Source: Flavobacteriales bacterium (GTDB lineage Bacteria; Bacteroidota; Bacteroidia; Flavobacteriales_F; PHOS-HE28). Taken from it: DNA of 64,000 nt. The notes under the pieces were generated by a model. The model saw only the letters and a list, made by a program, of their open reading frames with translations. It was not told where the DNA came from and did not search any database. The position numbers were made by a program, and so were the translations under genes. Numbering within the stretch: the first letter of the stretch is position 1; the number at the start of each line of letters is the position of its first letter. The stretch lies in assembly GCA_023382455.1 (NCBI GenBank), contig JAHDVX010000003.1, forward strand, positions 149,597-213,596, given 5' to 3'. Below are positions 42,351 to 52,190 of the stretch, in pieces.

Positions 42351-44234
42351 ATGGCCTCCAGGCGGTTGATCCCCCGCTGGGCGATCGCGTTGATCGACCT
42401 GGCGATGTGTACCGTATCGCTCCTGGCGGCCTATCAGCTCCGTTTCAACTTCAGCGTGCCCGACCTGGAATACCGGCTGCTCTGGCCCGTGTTCCCACTG
42501 TTCCTCGGGGTGCGCTTGGCCTGGTATTCGGCATTCGGAATCCAGCGCAGCATGGTGCGCCACACCGGCACCGAGGATGCCAAGCGCGTGTTCCTGGTGG
42601 TCCTGGGCGGCAGCCTCACGCTGCTGCTGCTGAACGTGGTGCGCTACTTCCTGCTGGACCACCAGTTCGTGCTGCCCACCTCGGTGATCATCATCGATTT
42701 CCTCGGGAGCGCCGTGCTGCTGATCGCCACGCGGATCGCCTTCAAACTGCTGCACCTTCGCCGCCGGGGCCAGGGGAAAGATGCCTTGCAGGTGGTGCTC
42801 TTCGGTGCGGGCGAGGCCGGGCTGATCACCAAGCGCACCCTGGAGCGCGAAGGTTCGGCGCGTTACCGCGTGGCCGCCTTCGTGGACGACGATCCCGGCA
42901 AGGCGGGCAAGCGGCTGGAAGGCGTGGAGATCCGCCCCACGGCCGAGCTGCCGCGCCTGCTGGCGGAAACCGACGTGGACCAGGTGATCATCGCCATCCA
43001 GCAGCCCGACCCGGAGCACCGGCGGCGCGTGGTGGACATGGCCATGAAGGCCAAGGTGGATGTGCGCACGGTGCCGCCGGTGCGCGACTGGATCAACGGC
43101 CAGCTCAGCAGCGGGCAGATCCGCGAGGTGCGCATCGAGGACCTGCTGGGCCGCGCGCCGATCCACCTGGAGGACACGCTGTTGCAGCAGCGTTTCCGGG
43201 GGCGCACCGTGCTGGTGACCGGTGCGGCGGGCAGCATCGGCAGCGAACTGGTGCGGCAACTGATCGCCCTCGGCGCGCGCGGGACCGTGCTGCTGGACCT
43301 GGCGGAAAGCGCCCTGTATGACCTGGAGATGGAGCTGCGCGGCAAGGGATTCAAGGATTTCCGCCCCGTGGTGGGCGACGTGCGCGACCGCGATGCCATG
43401 GACCGGCTGCTGGCGGAGGTGAAACCCGAAGTGATCCTGCACGCCGCCGCCTACAAGCACGTGCCGCTGATGGAGGCACAGCCCGCCCAGGCCGTCCGCA
43501 CCAACATCGGCGGCACCTGCAACCTGGTGGACCTGGCGGTGAAACACGGGGTGCAGGAATTCATCCTGGTGAGCACGGACAAGGCGGTGAACCCCACCAG
43601 CGTGATGGGCGCCACCAAGCGCTGCGCCGAGCTTTACGTGCAGGCCGTCGCCGCGGCGCACCCGGCGCTGAAGGTGATCACCACGCGCTTCGGCAATGTA
43701 CTGGGCAGCAACGGCTCGGTGATCCCGCTCTTCCGCAAGCAGATCGCCGAGGGCGGACCGGTGACAGTGACGCACCCCGAGGTGACGCGCTTCTTCATGA
43801 CCATCCCGGAAGCCTGCCGCCTGGTGCTGGAGGCCGCCACCATGGGGCAAGGCGGCGAGATCTACGTCTTCGACATGGGCCAGCCCGTGCGCATCGCCGA
43901 CCTGGCCGAGCGCATGATCCGCCTCAGCGGACTGGAACCCGGCGAGGACATCGCCATCACCTACACGGGCCTGCGACCGGGTGAGAAGCTTTACGAGGAG
44001 CTGCTGGCCGCGCAGGAAGGCAACCAGCCCACGCACCACCCGCGCATCCTCATCGGCCGTTCCGTAAAGAACGCGGCCGGCACGGTGGAGCAGGCGGTGA
44101 GCGGCATCCTCGCCCTGGCACGGCACGGCGATGCCGAAGGCTGCGTGCGCGCCATGAAGGCGCTGGTGCCCGAATACCGCAGCAACAATTCCGCCTTCGG
44201 TAAATTCGACCCGCCCGGCCAGGCCGGGCACTAG
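42351..44234 (+). CDS. Polysaccharide biosynthesis nucleoside-diphosphate-sugar epimerase/dehydratase (CapD/WbpM-like)
   Basis: N-terminal TM segments; VLVTGAAGSIGSELVRQLIALGARG; AAYKHVPLMEAQPAQAVRTNIGGT; STDKAVNPTSVMGATKR. Confidence 0.93.
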   Translation: MASRRLIPRWAIALIDLAMCTVSLLAAYQLRFNFSVPDLEYRLLWPVFPLFLGVRLAWYSAFGIQRSMVRHTGTEDAKRVFLVVLGGSLTLLLLNVVRYFLLDHQFVLPTSVIIIDFLGSAVLLIATRIAFKLLHLRRRGQGKDALQVVLFGAGEAGLITKRTLEREGSARYRVAAFVDDDPGKAGKRLEGVEIRPTAELPRLLAETDVDQVIIAIQQPDPEHRRRVVDMAMKAKVDVRTVPPVRDWINGQLSSGQIREVRIEDLLGRAPIHLEDTLLQQRFRGRTVLVTGAAGSIGSELVRQLIALGARGTVLLDLAESALYDLEMELRGKGFKDFRPVVGDVRDRDAMDRLLAEVKPEVILHAAAYKHVPLMEAQPAQAVRTNIGGTCNLVDLAVKHGVQEFILVSTDKAVNPTSVMGATKRCAELYVQAVAAAHPALKVITTRFGNVLGSNGSVIPLFRKQIAEGGPVTVTHPEVTRFFMTIPEACRLVLEAATMGQGGEIYVFDMGQPVRIADLAERMIRLSGLEPGEDIAITYTGLRPGEKLYEELLAAQEGNQPTHHPRILIGRSVKNAAGTVEQAVSGILALARHGDAEGCVRAMKALVPEYRSNNSAFGKFDPPGQAGH

Positions 44235-44244
44235 CCCAAGGACC

Positions 44245-44649
44245 ATGACCGGCGACAAGAACCTCGAGATCGCAACCCTGCAGAAGGAGATCGGCGACCA
44301 TATCGGCGTGGGCGTGGACAGCCTGATGTTCAACTACGTGGAGGAGCCCGGCCAAGGCGCCAAGCTCTACCTCATCACGCTCAACCCGCGCCACAACCAG
44401 AGCTTCCTCTTCCACTCCACCCGCGGCCGCGACAAGCTGGAGGCCTTGCAGGCCATGCGCGAATACGTGCGCACCTACAAGGACCGCACCAGCAGCTTCA
44501 CCATCCAATGGAAGGCCCGCGGCGACGGCGAACTGAACACCTCCTACTTCCGCGCCAAGAACATCCTCGACGCCCTCGACAAGCTCTTCTACGACCGCGA
44601 CCCCAACAGCATCACGGTGTTCTCGGTGATCTTGAACCCCATTACGTGA
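44245..44649 (+). CDS. Conserved hypothetical protein
   Basis: 134-aa ORF MTGDKNLEIATLQKEIGDHIGVGVDSLMFNYVEEPGQG...; 10 bp after the preceding gene. Confidence 0.6.
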   Translation: MTGDKNLEIATLQKEIGDHIGVGVDSLMFNYVEEPGQGAKLYLITLNPRHNQSFLFHSTRGRDKLEALQAMREYVRTYKDRTSSFTIQWKARGDGELNTSYFRAKNILDALDKLFYDRDPNSITVFSVILNPIT

Positions 44650-44667
44650 GCCGGGAGTTCCGAACAG

Positions 44668-44698
44668 TTGGCAGGGGCAGATGGCAGGGAGCAGCAGC
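44668..44698. repeat. GGCAG-type repeat tract, left flank of four-helix-bundle gene
   Basis: ttggcaggggcagatggcagggagcagcagc; ttggcaggggcagatgg is inverted at 45115-45131 (15/17). Confidence 0.6.
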
Positions 44699-44737
44699 CG
44701 AAAGCAAAGGGTCCAGGTACCTGAACGTCATTCCACG

Positions 44738-45109
44738 ATGGGCGGCGCCAAGGAGTTGATCGTGTACAAGAAGGCCTTTGAGGTTTCCATGATGGTGTTC
44801 CGCCTGTCCAAGAAATTTCCTCCGGAAGAGAAGTACTCCATGACCGATCAATGCAGGCGCAGCTCAAGGTCGGTCTGTGCACAGATGGCCGAAGCATTCC
44901 GGAAACGGCGTTATCCCTTGCTCTTTGTTTCCAAACTGACCGATTGCGACGGCGAAAACTCGGAAACCCAGACTTGGCTTGATTTCGCAGTTGCCTGTGA
45001 ATACGTGGCCCAATCGGAAATCGACGAAATCTCGGCACTCAGCGAAGAAGTCGGCAACATGCTCCATGCCATGATCAACAACCCTGATAAATGGTGCGGG
45101 AAGCACTAA
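44738..45109 (+). CDS. Four-helix bundle protein (23S rRNA intervening-sequence/S23 family, Avd-like)
   Basis: ELIVYKKAFEVSMMVFRLSKKFPPEEKYSMTDQCRRSSRSVCAQMAEAFRKRRYPLLFVSKLTDCDGENSETQTWLDFAVACEYV. Confidence 0.9.
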   Translation: MGGAKELIVYKKAFEVSMMVFRLSKKFPPEEKYSMTDQCRRSSRSVCAQMAEAFRKRRYPLLFVSKLTDCDGENSETQTWLDFAVACEYVAQSEIDEISALSEEVGNMLHAMINNPDKWCGKH

Positions 45110-45114
45110 CCCAC

Positions 45115-45272
45115 CCACCTGCCCCTGCCCACTGCCACTGCCTACCGCCACTGCCACTGCCTACTGCCCACTGCTACTGCCCACTGCCACTGCCCACTGC
45201 CACTACTTACTGCCACTGCCTACTGCCACTGCCTACTGCCCACTGCCTACTGGCCACTGCCTACCGCCACAC
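45115..45272. repeat. (N)ACTGCC 6-7 bp degenerate tandem array, ~22 units
   Basis: ctgcccctgcccactgccactgcctaccgccactgccactgcctactgcccactgctactgcccactgcc... Confidence 0.9.
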
Positions 45273-45275
45273 CCC

Positions 45276-45677
45276 ATGCGCATCTCCACCCCCATCCAGA
45301 TCCGCTTCAGCGATGTGGACATGGCCCGCCATGTGCACAACGCCACCTATCTCCACTATTTTGAACTGGGCCGCATGGACCTGTTGCGCCGCTTCATGGA
45401 GAAGGACCACGACTGGCTGCACCAAGGATTGATCCTGGCCCGCAACGAAGTGGACTACCTCAAGCCCATCCACTTGGATGAACCGGTGGAGGTGCAGACC
45501 TGGTGCGGCAAGGTGGGCGGCAAGAGCTTCGACCTGCTCTACGAGGTGCGCGGCACCGGCAATGGCAAGGTCCATGCGCGGGGCCGCAGCGTGATGGTCT
45601 GCTTCGACTATTCGCGGCAGGAATCCATCCCCGTGCCGGAAGCGTGGCGCGGCGCCCTGGCACAATTCATGGAGTGA
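45276..45677 (+). CDS. Acyl-CoA thioesterase (4HBT)
   Basis: IQIRFSDVDMARHVHNATYLHYFELGRMDLLRRFM. Confidence 0.87.
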   Translation: MRISTPIQIRFSDVDMARHVHNATYLHYFELGRMDLLRRFMEKDHDWLHQGLILARNEVDYLKPIHLDEPVEVQTWCGKVGGKSFDLLYEVRGTGNGKVHARGRSVMVCFDYSRQESIPVPEAWRGALAQFME

Positions 45678-45696
45678 TCTCCGCAAACCCTGACCA

Positions 45697-46425
45697 ATGA
45701 AGAAGATCGCCGCCGCGGCCTTGATGGCCGTTTTCGCCCCCGCCTGCACCAGCACGCAGATCACGCAAGTCATGAATGATGTGTCGGACCAATTGAACGG
45801 CGAGGCACCGCTCACCAACGCCGACGTGGTGGCCGGCTTGAAGGAAGCCCTCACCAAGGGGGCCGAACATTCCGTGAGCGTGGCGTCCGTGACCGACGGC
45901 TTCTGGAAGAACAGCCGCCTGCGCATCCCCTTCCCGCCCGAGGCTGTGAAGGTGAAGAACACCCTGAACGACCTGGGCATGTCCGCGCAGGTGGAGAAGT
46001 TCGAGATGACCATGAACCGCGCCGCCGAAAACGCGGCCAAGGAAGCGGTGCCCGTGTTCGTCAACGCCATCACGCAGATGACCGTGGCCGACGGCTTCGC
46101 GATCCTCAAGGGCGGCGACCATGCCGCCACGGACTACCTGAAGGAGAAGACCACGGCCGAACTCATCGCGAAGTTCCGACCCATCGTGGAGAAGGCCACG
46201 GAGCAGGTGGCTCTCACCAGCTACTGGGCGCCCCTGGCCGGCGCATACAACAAGGCTACGCTCATCACGGGCGGCCAGGCCGTGAACCCGGACCTCAACG
46301 CCTACGTGACGCAGAAGGCCATCGACGGCCTCTTTGTGCTGGTGGCCGATGAGGAACAGCAAATCCGCAAGGATCCGCTGGCCCGCACCACCGACCTGCT
46401 CAAGCGGGTGTTCGGGGCGCAGTGA
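45697..46425 (+). CDS. DUF4197 family protein
   Basis: Signal peptide; LKEALTKGAEHSVSVASVTDGFWKNSRLRIPFPPEAVKVKNTLNDLGM...FRPIVEKATEQVALTSYW. Confidence 0.88.
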   Translation: MKKIAAAALMAVFAPACTSTQITQVMNDVSDQLNGEAPLTNADVVAGLKEALTKGAEHSVSVASVTDGFWKNSRLRIPFPPEAVKVKNTLNDLGMSAQVEKFEMTMNRAAENAAKEAVPVFVNAITQMTVADGFAILKGGDHAATDYLKEKTTAELIAKFRPIVEKATEQVALTSYWAPLAGAYNKATLITGGQAVNPDLNAYVTQKAIDGLFVLVADEEQQIRKDPLARTTDLLKRVFGAQ

Positions 46426-46443
46426 GGTTCAACCCGCCGCATT

Positions 46444-48180
46444 TCACCGGTTGACGAGGCGCAGAGCCCCCCTGTGCCCGCTGGCGGAAACGTGCACCAC
46501 GTATACGCCGCTGGACAGCCCGTCCATGCGCAGCACCAGGTTTGTTCCCGTCAGGTTCCAAGCGGCATCCACCTGCCGACCTTGGGCATCGAGCAATCGC
46601 ACCTGCTCGGGCCGTACATCGCCGGTGGTGAAGAGCTGGTCGGTGCCGTGTTGGCCCAGCCAGCGCATCCCGGCCAGTTCCTCCCCGGCCTCGTGGATGC
46701 CCACGCAATCATCCTCCACCACGCACACCTGCGCGGAGGCCGCGGGACAAGGGCTGATGCCCATCACCGTGTACGTGTAGCAGCCCGGGACCATCGCTGC
46801 GGGATCGTAAATCCCGTTGACCACCGGCATGGGTCCCGTCCACGTGCCCCCGGCGTCAGGAGTGCCGGCCAACTGTGAGAACAGGTCGAAGGCCGGGTCG
46901 TAGGTGCAGACGGTCACCCCGGCCTCCGCGCCCGCATCCGGGGCCTGCACGATGGCCACGGTGAGCACGGCCTGGTCCGGTGGGCAACCTGCGGAACAGT
47001 CCGTGGTATAAGTGTATGCACCGCCGGCCGCCGTGGCCGGGTCGATCAGGTCCGGTGTGGGCTGGCCGTCCGGCCCGGTCCACGTCCCGCAGTCCGATGC
47101 CCCGGGCAGCTGGTCCAGTAGGGGTTGCGGAGCATCGCTGGTGCAATAGGACACGTGCGTATCCACACCGGCCCACGCTGCCTCATTGATGGAGAAAACC
47201 GTGCTGGTATTGTCTGCCACTTGGGCTGGATCGCTGCCCGCCACACGCACCAGGTAACCGCTGCCCAGTGGGGTCCCGGCCGGGATGGTGGCGGCAATGG
47301 TGCCCGAGGTGGTGGAGGCCAGGCTGCCGATGGCCACCGGGTTGGCGAAGCTGCCGCTGGCATCCGAGAGCTCGGCGGTGAAGACGTTGCCCGGGTTCCA
47401 CGGCCCCGAGGCCACATACGGCACCTGAATGCTGCTTTCCGGGCAATAGGCGGTGTGGGCCAATGCCCCGGTGGACAAGGCAACCTCCTCGCTGGTGACG
47501 GAGATGGACACATCATCGATGCCGAATCCGGGGTCGCTGGCATTGAGTGAGCTGCCGTTCACGAAGCGGAAGCCGAAGCGCAACGTGGCCTGCCCGGCAA
47601 AGGCGGGATCGGAGATGGTCTGTTGCGTCCAGTTCGATTGGTTCTTGTACTTCATGATCGGCGCGGTCACCTGGGTCCAGGAGGAACCGCCGTTGGTACT
47701 GTAGTACACCTCGCCGTAGTTCTGGTTGCTCCCGGCGCAGAGCCACCAGAAATCCAGGGACACATCGGAGGCGCCGACGGTGGAGACGTCATTGGCCATG
47801 CGGACGAAATAGCGCTCCACCGGGTTGCACATCCCATCGGCCGCCACAAAATTGCAGTTGAGCACCCCGCTGGCCTGGGCCGCCGTGCTGGTGGTGTGCA
47901 GGTAGCAGCTATTGGGCGAGGAAATGCCCGCTGGTTGCGCGGCCGTGGCCGGCACCGTGAAGGAGAAATCCATACCTAGGCAGCTCACCAGCCCGCTGCC
48001 GCCGGCGTAGGCGTTGTTCACCAGCCAGGCATTGGTGCCGGCTGCCACCGATGCCATGTCCGTGGTATTCAGCACAAAGGCGGGCTGGGTGCCCTCGAAA
48101 TCCTCGGAGAATAATACTTGCTGGGCGGAAGCAGGCGAAAGGGTGAGCAGCCCGATCGCATAGTGGAGCATTCTTCTCAT
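46444..48180 (-). CDS. Secreted T9SS-type sorting-domain protein
   Basis: Signal MRRMLHYAIGLLTLSPASAQ; C-term VRLLDAQGRQVDAAWNLTGTNLVLRMDGLSSGVYVVHV; start chosen at 48180, longer listed ORF lacks a signal. Confidence 0.82.
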   Translation of the reverse strand: MRRMLHYAIGLLTLSPASAQQVLFSEDFEGTQPAFVLNTTDMASVAAGTNAWLVNNAYAGGSGLVSCLGMDFSFTVPATAAQPAGISSPNSCYLHTTSTAAQASGVLNCNFVAADGMCNPVERYFVRMANDVSTVGASDVSLDFWWLCAGSNQNYGEVYYSTNGGSSWTQVTAPIMKYKNQSNWTQQTISDPAFAGQATLRFGFRFVNGSSLNASDPGFGIDDVSISVTSEEVALSTGALAHTAYCPESSIQVPYVASGPWNPGNVFTAELSDASGSFANPVAIGSLASTTSGTIAATIPAGTPLGSGYLVRVAGSDPAQVADNTSTVFSINEAAWAGVDTHVSYCTSDAPQPLLDQLPGASDCGTWTGPDGQPTPDLIDPATAAGGAYTYTTDCSAGCPPDQAVLTVAIVQAPDAGAEAGVTVCTYDPAFDLFSQLAGTPDAGGTWTGPMPVVNGIYDPAAMVPGCYTYTVMGISPCPAASAQVCVVEDDCVGIHEAGEELAGMRWLGQHGTDQLFTTGDVRPEQVRLLDAQGRQVDAAWNLTGTNLVLRMDGLSSGVYVVHVSASGHRGALRLVNR

Positions 48181-48400
48181 GGCGATGGATAGTTGGTGAT
48201 GCAAGATAAACGGATCCGGTATCCCGCCTGTAACGGCGGGTCCGTGCCTTTGTGTTGGTGCGGCATTGCTCCCGGTGGAAGCAGCCTGTCCCATACTACC
48301 CCGCTTCCGGTGGAATACGGACAAGGGCCCGATCCGCCGATCCTGTGCACATTTGTCGAAAACCGATCCACCAGGGCCGTCGGCCCGGAACACCGTGCAC

Positions 48401-49300
48401 ATGCATCCGATCCTGCTGACCGAACCGGGCACCATCCTGCCCGAAAGCGAACTCATCCTCAACCCCGACGGCTCCGTTTACCATTTGGCCTTACGGCCGG
48501 AGCACCTGGGCGACTTGGTGCTGGTGGTGGGCGACCCGGGACGGGTGGCGCGTGTCAGCGCCCATTTCGACCAAGTGGAGCACCGATCGCAGAACCGCGA
48601 ATTCATCTCCCATACGGGCACCTTCCACGGCACTCGCATCACGGCCTTGGCCACGGGCATCGGCACGGACAACATCGACATCGTGTTGGGCGAACTGGAC
48701 GCCTTGGCCAACATCGACCTGGAGAAGCGCACCCCCCGGAAGGAGCACAAGGCACTGACCATCGTGCGCATGGGCACGTGCGGGGCCTTGCAGGAGGATG
48801 TGCCCGTGGATGAGCTGGTGGTGAGCAGCCACGGACTGGGGCTGGACAATGTGATGCACTACTACGCGCTGGAGCAGACGGATGCGGAGCTGCGCATCCT
48901 CCAGGCCTTCCTGCAGCAGACCGAATGGCCGGACAACCTGCCCATACCGTACCTGGCAACTGCCGATGAACAGCTGGTGGCCACCTTGGGGCACGGCAAC
49001 CATGTGGGCCTGACGGCCACCGCAGGCGGCTTCTACGGCCCGCAAGGGCGGCAACTGCGCGCCGTACCCAGCGTGGACGGCCTGAACGAGCGCTTCACCG
49101 CCTTCCGGCATGAAGAGCTGCGGCTGCTGAACTTCGAGATGGAGACCAGCGCCCTCTTCGGCCTGAGCGAACTGCTGGGGCACAAGGCCTGCACCGTGTG
49201 CACCGTGGTGGCCAACCGCCTGCGCAAGGAATACAGCAAGGACCATCATGCGGCCGTGGACCGCATGATCGGCCAGGTTCTGGAACGGCTCGTGGGCTGA
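48401..49300 (+). CDS. Nucleoside phosphorylase (uridine phosphorylase-like)
   Basis: LVLVVGDPGRVARVSAHFD; MGTCGALQEDVPVDELVVSSHGLGLDNVMHYY; LLNFEMETSALFGLSELLGHKACTVCTVVANR. Confidence 0.85.
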   Translation: MHPILLTEPGTILPESELILNPDGSVYHLALRPEHLGDLVLVVGDPGRVARVSAHFDQVEHRSQNREFISHTGTFHGTRITALATGIGTDNIDIVLGELDALANIDLEKRTPRKEHKALTIVRMGTCGALQEDVPVDELVVSSHGLGLDNVMHYYALEQTDAELRILQAFLQQTEWPDNLPIPYLATADEQLVATLGHGNHVGLTATAGGFYGPQGRQLRAVPSVDGLNERFTAFRHEELRLLNFEMETSALFGLSELLGHKACTVCTVVANRLRKEYSKDHHAAVDRMIGQVLERLVG

Positions 49301-49489
49301 CCTCCATGGCCGCATAGCCGGTGAGGCCCCCGCTGCATCGGCCTGCTCCGGCCGTTCTTTCCACAGCCCGCTGTTGGCGCGGGGAATTCAACCCGGACCG
49401 GTTGAAACAAGACGCCGGGCCGCCCCACCGCCCCCACCCCACGCCGGTACTTTCGTCCATGCCCGGAATGCACCCCGGGCAGAGCCACC

Positions 49490-50353
49490 ATGAGCGAGAC
49501 CGAGATCCAGGCCCTCATCACATTGATCGACGACCCCGACGAATCCATCTATACCCAGGTGCGCGACCGCATCCTGGCCCTGGGGGAGCCGGTGGTGCCC
49601 GTCCTGGAAAATGCCTGGGAACGCGATGGGTTGGGCGACCTGTTCCGGTGCCGCGTGGAGGACCTGTTGCATGCTATCCACCTGGACATCACCTATCGGC
49701 GGTTGACCGCTTGGCGGAAGACCGGTGGCGACGACCTGCTGGAAGGTGCACTGGCCGTATGCCGATACCGCTACGCGGAGCTTGACGAGGCCAAGGTGCG
49801 GGCACGGTTGACCAAGTTGCGGCAGGACATCTGGCTGGAGCTCAACGACCACCTCACGGCCTTCGAGAAGGTTCGCGTGTTCAACCACATCTTCTTCCAA
49901 GTGCATGGCTTCAAGGGCAACAAGCGCAACTACCACGCCCCACAGAACAGCTACCTCAATGAGGTGCTGGAAGGCCGGAAAGGCAATCCCCTCTCGTTGG
50001 CCTTGATCTATCAACTGGTGGCCGAGGAACTGGAACTGCCCATCCGCGGGGTGAACCTGCCCAATCATTTCGTGCTGGCCTACCTGGACGAGACCGGTGT
50101 GGCGGCCAGCGAGTTTGGCCACGGCGACGTGCTGTTCTATGTGAACGCCTTCAGCCAAGGGGACATCCTGGGCAAGGCCGAGATCGACGAGTTCCTCACC
50201 AAGCTGGGCATGCCCCACGAGGAATCGTTCTACCAGCCCTGCACCAATATCGAGATCATCCGCCGCCTGATGAACAACCTGCTGAACAGCTACGAAAAGC
50301 TGGGGGACACGGACCGGGCGGAAGACTTGAGGAAGCTGCTGACGGCGCTGTGA
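49490..50353 (+). CDS. Transglutaminase-like (SirB1-type) protein
   Basis: FNHIFFQVHGFKGNKRNYHAPQNSYLNEVLEGRKGNPLSLALIYQLVAEELELPIRGVNLPNHFVLAY. Confidence 0.85.
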   Translation: MSETEIQALITLIDDPDESIYTQVRDRILALGEPVVPVLENAWERDGLGDLFRCRVEDLLHAIHLDITYRRLTAWRKTGGDDLLEGALAVCRYRYAELDEAKVRARLTKLRQDIWLELNDHLTAFEKVRVFNHIFFQVHGFKGNKRNYHAPQNSYLNEVLEGRKGNPLSLALIYQLVAEELELPIRGVNLPNHFVLAYLDETGVAASEFGHGDVLFYVNAFSQGDILGKAEIDEFLTKLGMPHEESFYQPCTNIEIIRRLMNNLLNSYEKLGDTDRAEDLRKLLTAL

Positions 50354-50363
50354 GCTGTCTTCC

Positions 50364-50960
50364 TCACCACCCGCCGAACACACGGCCCACCGTGGCCATG
50401 ATGATCCTCAGATCCAGCGCGAAGCTTTGCTCGCGCACATAGCGCAGGTCCAGCGCCAGCTTGGCGGGCATCACCTCTTCGATGTAGGTCCGCTCGGGGT
50501 CGGTGGCCTTGGCCAGCAATTCGTTCTCGTCGATGTAGTCGATGCTGGCCATGCCGGTGATGCCCGGCCGCACGGACAGCACGGCGCGCTGCTCCTCGTT
50601 GTACAGCGCCACGTACTTGGGCACCTCGGGCCGCGGGCCCACCACGCTCATGTCGCCCACCAGCACATTCCAGAGTTGCGGCAGTTCATCCAGCTTCGTT
50701 TTGCGGAGCAGGTAGCCCACGCCGGTGATCCGCGGGTCGCGCCCCCCGATGGTGAGCTGGCCCTTGGCCTCGCTGCCCGGCCGCATGGTGCGGAACTTCA
50801 GCAGGCGGAACTCATGGCCATGCCGGCCCACCCGTACCTGGCGGAAGAAGGCGCCGCCCGGGGAAGTGAGCGCTACGGCCAAGGCAAAGAGCAGCAACAA
50901 TGGCGACAGCAACACCAGGAACACCAGGGCGAACACGATGTCGAAGGCGCGCTTCCCCAT
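50364..50960 (-). CDS. Undecaprenyl-phosphate sugar transferase (WcaJ/PglC-like)
   Basis: KRAFDIVFALVFLVLLSPLLLLFALAVALTSPGGAFFRQVRVGRHGHEFRLLKFRTMRPG...VGPRPEVP. Confidence 0.92.
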   Translation of the reverse strand: MGKRAFDIVFALVFLVLLSPLLLLFALAVALTSPGGAFFRQVRVGRHGHEFRLLKFRTMRPGSEAKGQLTIGGRDPRITGVGYLLRKTKLDELPQLWNVLVGDMSVVGPRPEVPKYVALYNEEQRAVLSVRPGITGMASIDYIDENELLAKATDPERTYIEEVMPAKLALDLRYVREQSFALDLRIIMATVGRVFGGW

Positions 50961-50963
50961 GGC

Positions 50964-52190
50964 TCAGCCCAACACCTCCTGCACGGCCGCCTTCACCGCC
51001 GTGATCACGGTATCCACCTGTTCATCCGTCAGGTCGTAGTAGACCGGCAAGCTGATCTCGCGGCTGTACTGCTTCAGGGCATTCGGGTACTCCTGGATGC
51101 GATAGCCTTGGTTCCGGTAGAAGCTGAGCAGCGGCATGGGGATGAAGTGGACGTTCACGCTCACCTCCCGCTTGGCGATGGCGGCGATAATGGCATCCCG
51201 CTGCTCCTCCGTGGCATCGGCGATGCGCAGCATGTACAGGTGGTAGCTGCCCTCGCGGCGGTCATCCTTCAGCAAGGGCGTCAGGAAGCGGGGATCGCCA
51301 TGGAACGCCGCATCGTAGCGTTGGCAAATGGCCTTGCGGCGGGGAATCGTATCCGCATCGTAGCGCTCCAGCTCCACCAGCCCGATGGCCGCCTGGATGT
51401 CGGTCATGTTGCACTTCCAGCCGGCCCCGGCCACATCGTAGCGCCAGGCCCCCGGCGCCGTCTTCGCCAAGGCATCCTTGCTCTGGCCGTGCAGGCTCAT
51501 GGTGTTGAACCAGCCATACAGTTCATCGGCGTGGAACGGTTCGGGCAGGTTGAATGCCAGCGCACCACCCTCGGCCGTGGTAAGGTTCTTCACGGCGTGG
51601 AAGCTGAAGCCCGTGATGTCGGCCTGGCTTCCCACCGGCATGCCACCGATGCGGGCGCCGAAGGAATGCGCGGCATCGGAAAGCACCAGGGCGCGCCCCA
51701 GCTTCATCTGCGGATTGGATCCGCCCACGCGCAGGTTCACCGTCGGCGAGAACCAGGCGCAGCTTTCCTCGGCCACCTTCATCACCTCGGCCACGCGGGC
51801 CGGCAGCCCGCCGATGTCCACGGGGATGATGCATTTGGTGCGCGGGTTCATGGCCGCCCGCACCGCCTCGGGATCGATGGTGAAATCGTCCAGCACGTCC
51901 ACCATCACGGGCTTGGCGCCCACGTGCATCACGATGTTGGCCGTGGCGCAGTAGGTGTATGCGGGCACGATCACCTCGTCGCCGGGGCCGATGCCGTACC
52001 AGCGCAACGCCAGCTCGGCCGCGTTGGTCCAGCTGTTGAGGGCGATCACGCGCGGCACGCCGCAATAGGCTGCCAGCCGTTTCTCGAACTCCTTGGTGCG
52101 CGGCCCGGTGGTGATCCAACCGCTGCGCAACGCCTCGTTCACGGCGGCGATGGTGCGGTCGTCGATGCGGGGCGGGGAAAAAGGGATCAT
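50964..52190 (-). CDS. DegT/DnrJ/EryC1 aminotransferase
   Basis: IPFSPPRIDDRTIAAVNEALRSGWITTGPRTKEFEKRLAAYCG; DAAHSFGARIGG; FSFHAVKNLTTAEGGAL. Confidence 0.92.
   Translation of the reverse strand: MIPFSPPRIDDRTIAAVNEALRSGWITTGPRTKEFEKRLAAYCGVPRVIALNSWTNAAELALRWYGIGPGDEVIVPAYTYCATANIVMHVGAKPVMVDVLDDFTIDPEAVRAAMNPRTKCIIPVDIGGLPARVAEVMKVAEESCAWFSPTVNLRVGGSNPQMKLGRALVLSDAAHSFGARIGGMPVGSQADITGFSFHAVKNLTTAEGGALAFNLPEPFHADELYGWFNTMSLHGQSKDALAKTAPGAWRYDVAGAGWKCNMTDIQAAIGLVELERYDADTIPRRKAICQRYDAAFHGDPRFLTPLLKDDRREGSYHLYMLRIADATEEQRDAIIAAIAKREVSVNVHFIPMPLLSFYRNQGYRIQEYPNALKQYSREISLPVYYDLTDEQVDTVITAVKAAVQEVLG

Noticed and set aside
42264-44333. 689-aa minus-strand ORF
   Set aside because: Antisense to the CapD-like gene, whose motifs are unambiguous.
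44738-45109. Diversity-generating retroelement suggested by an Avd-like protein
   Set aside because: No reverse transcriptase ORF or template/variable repeat pair found nearby.
45115-45272. Possible CRISPR array
   Set aside because: 6-7 bp contiguous degenerate units without unique spacers; a microsatellite-like tract, not CRISPR.
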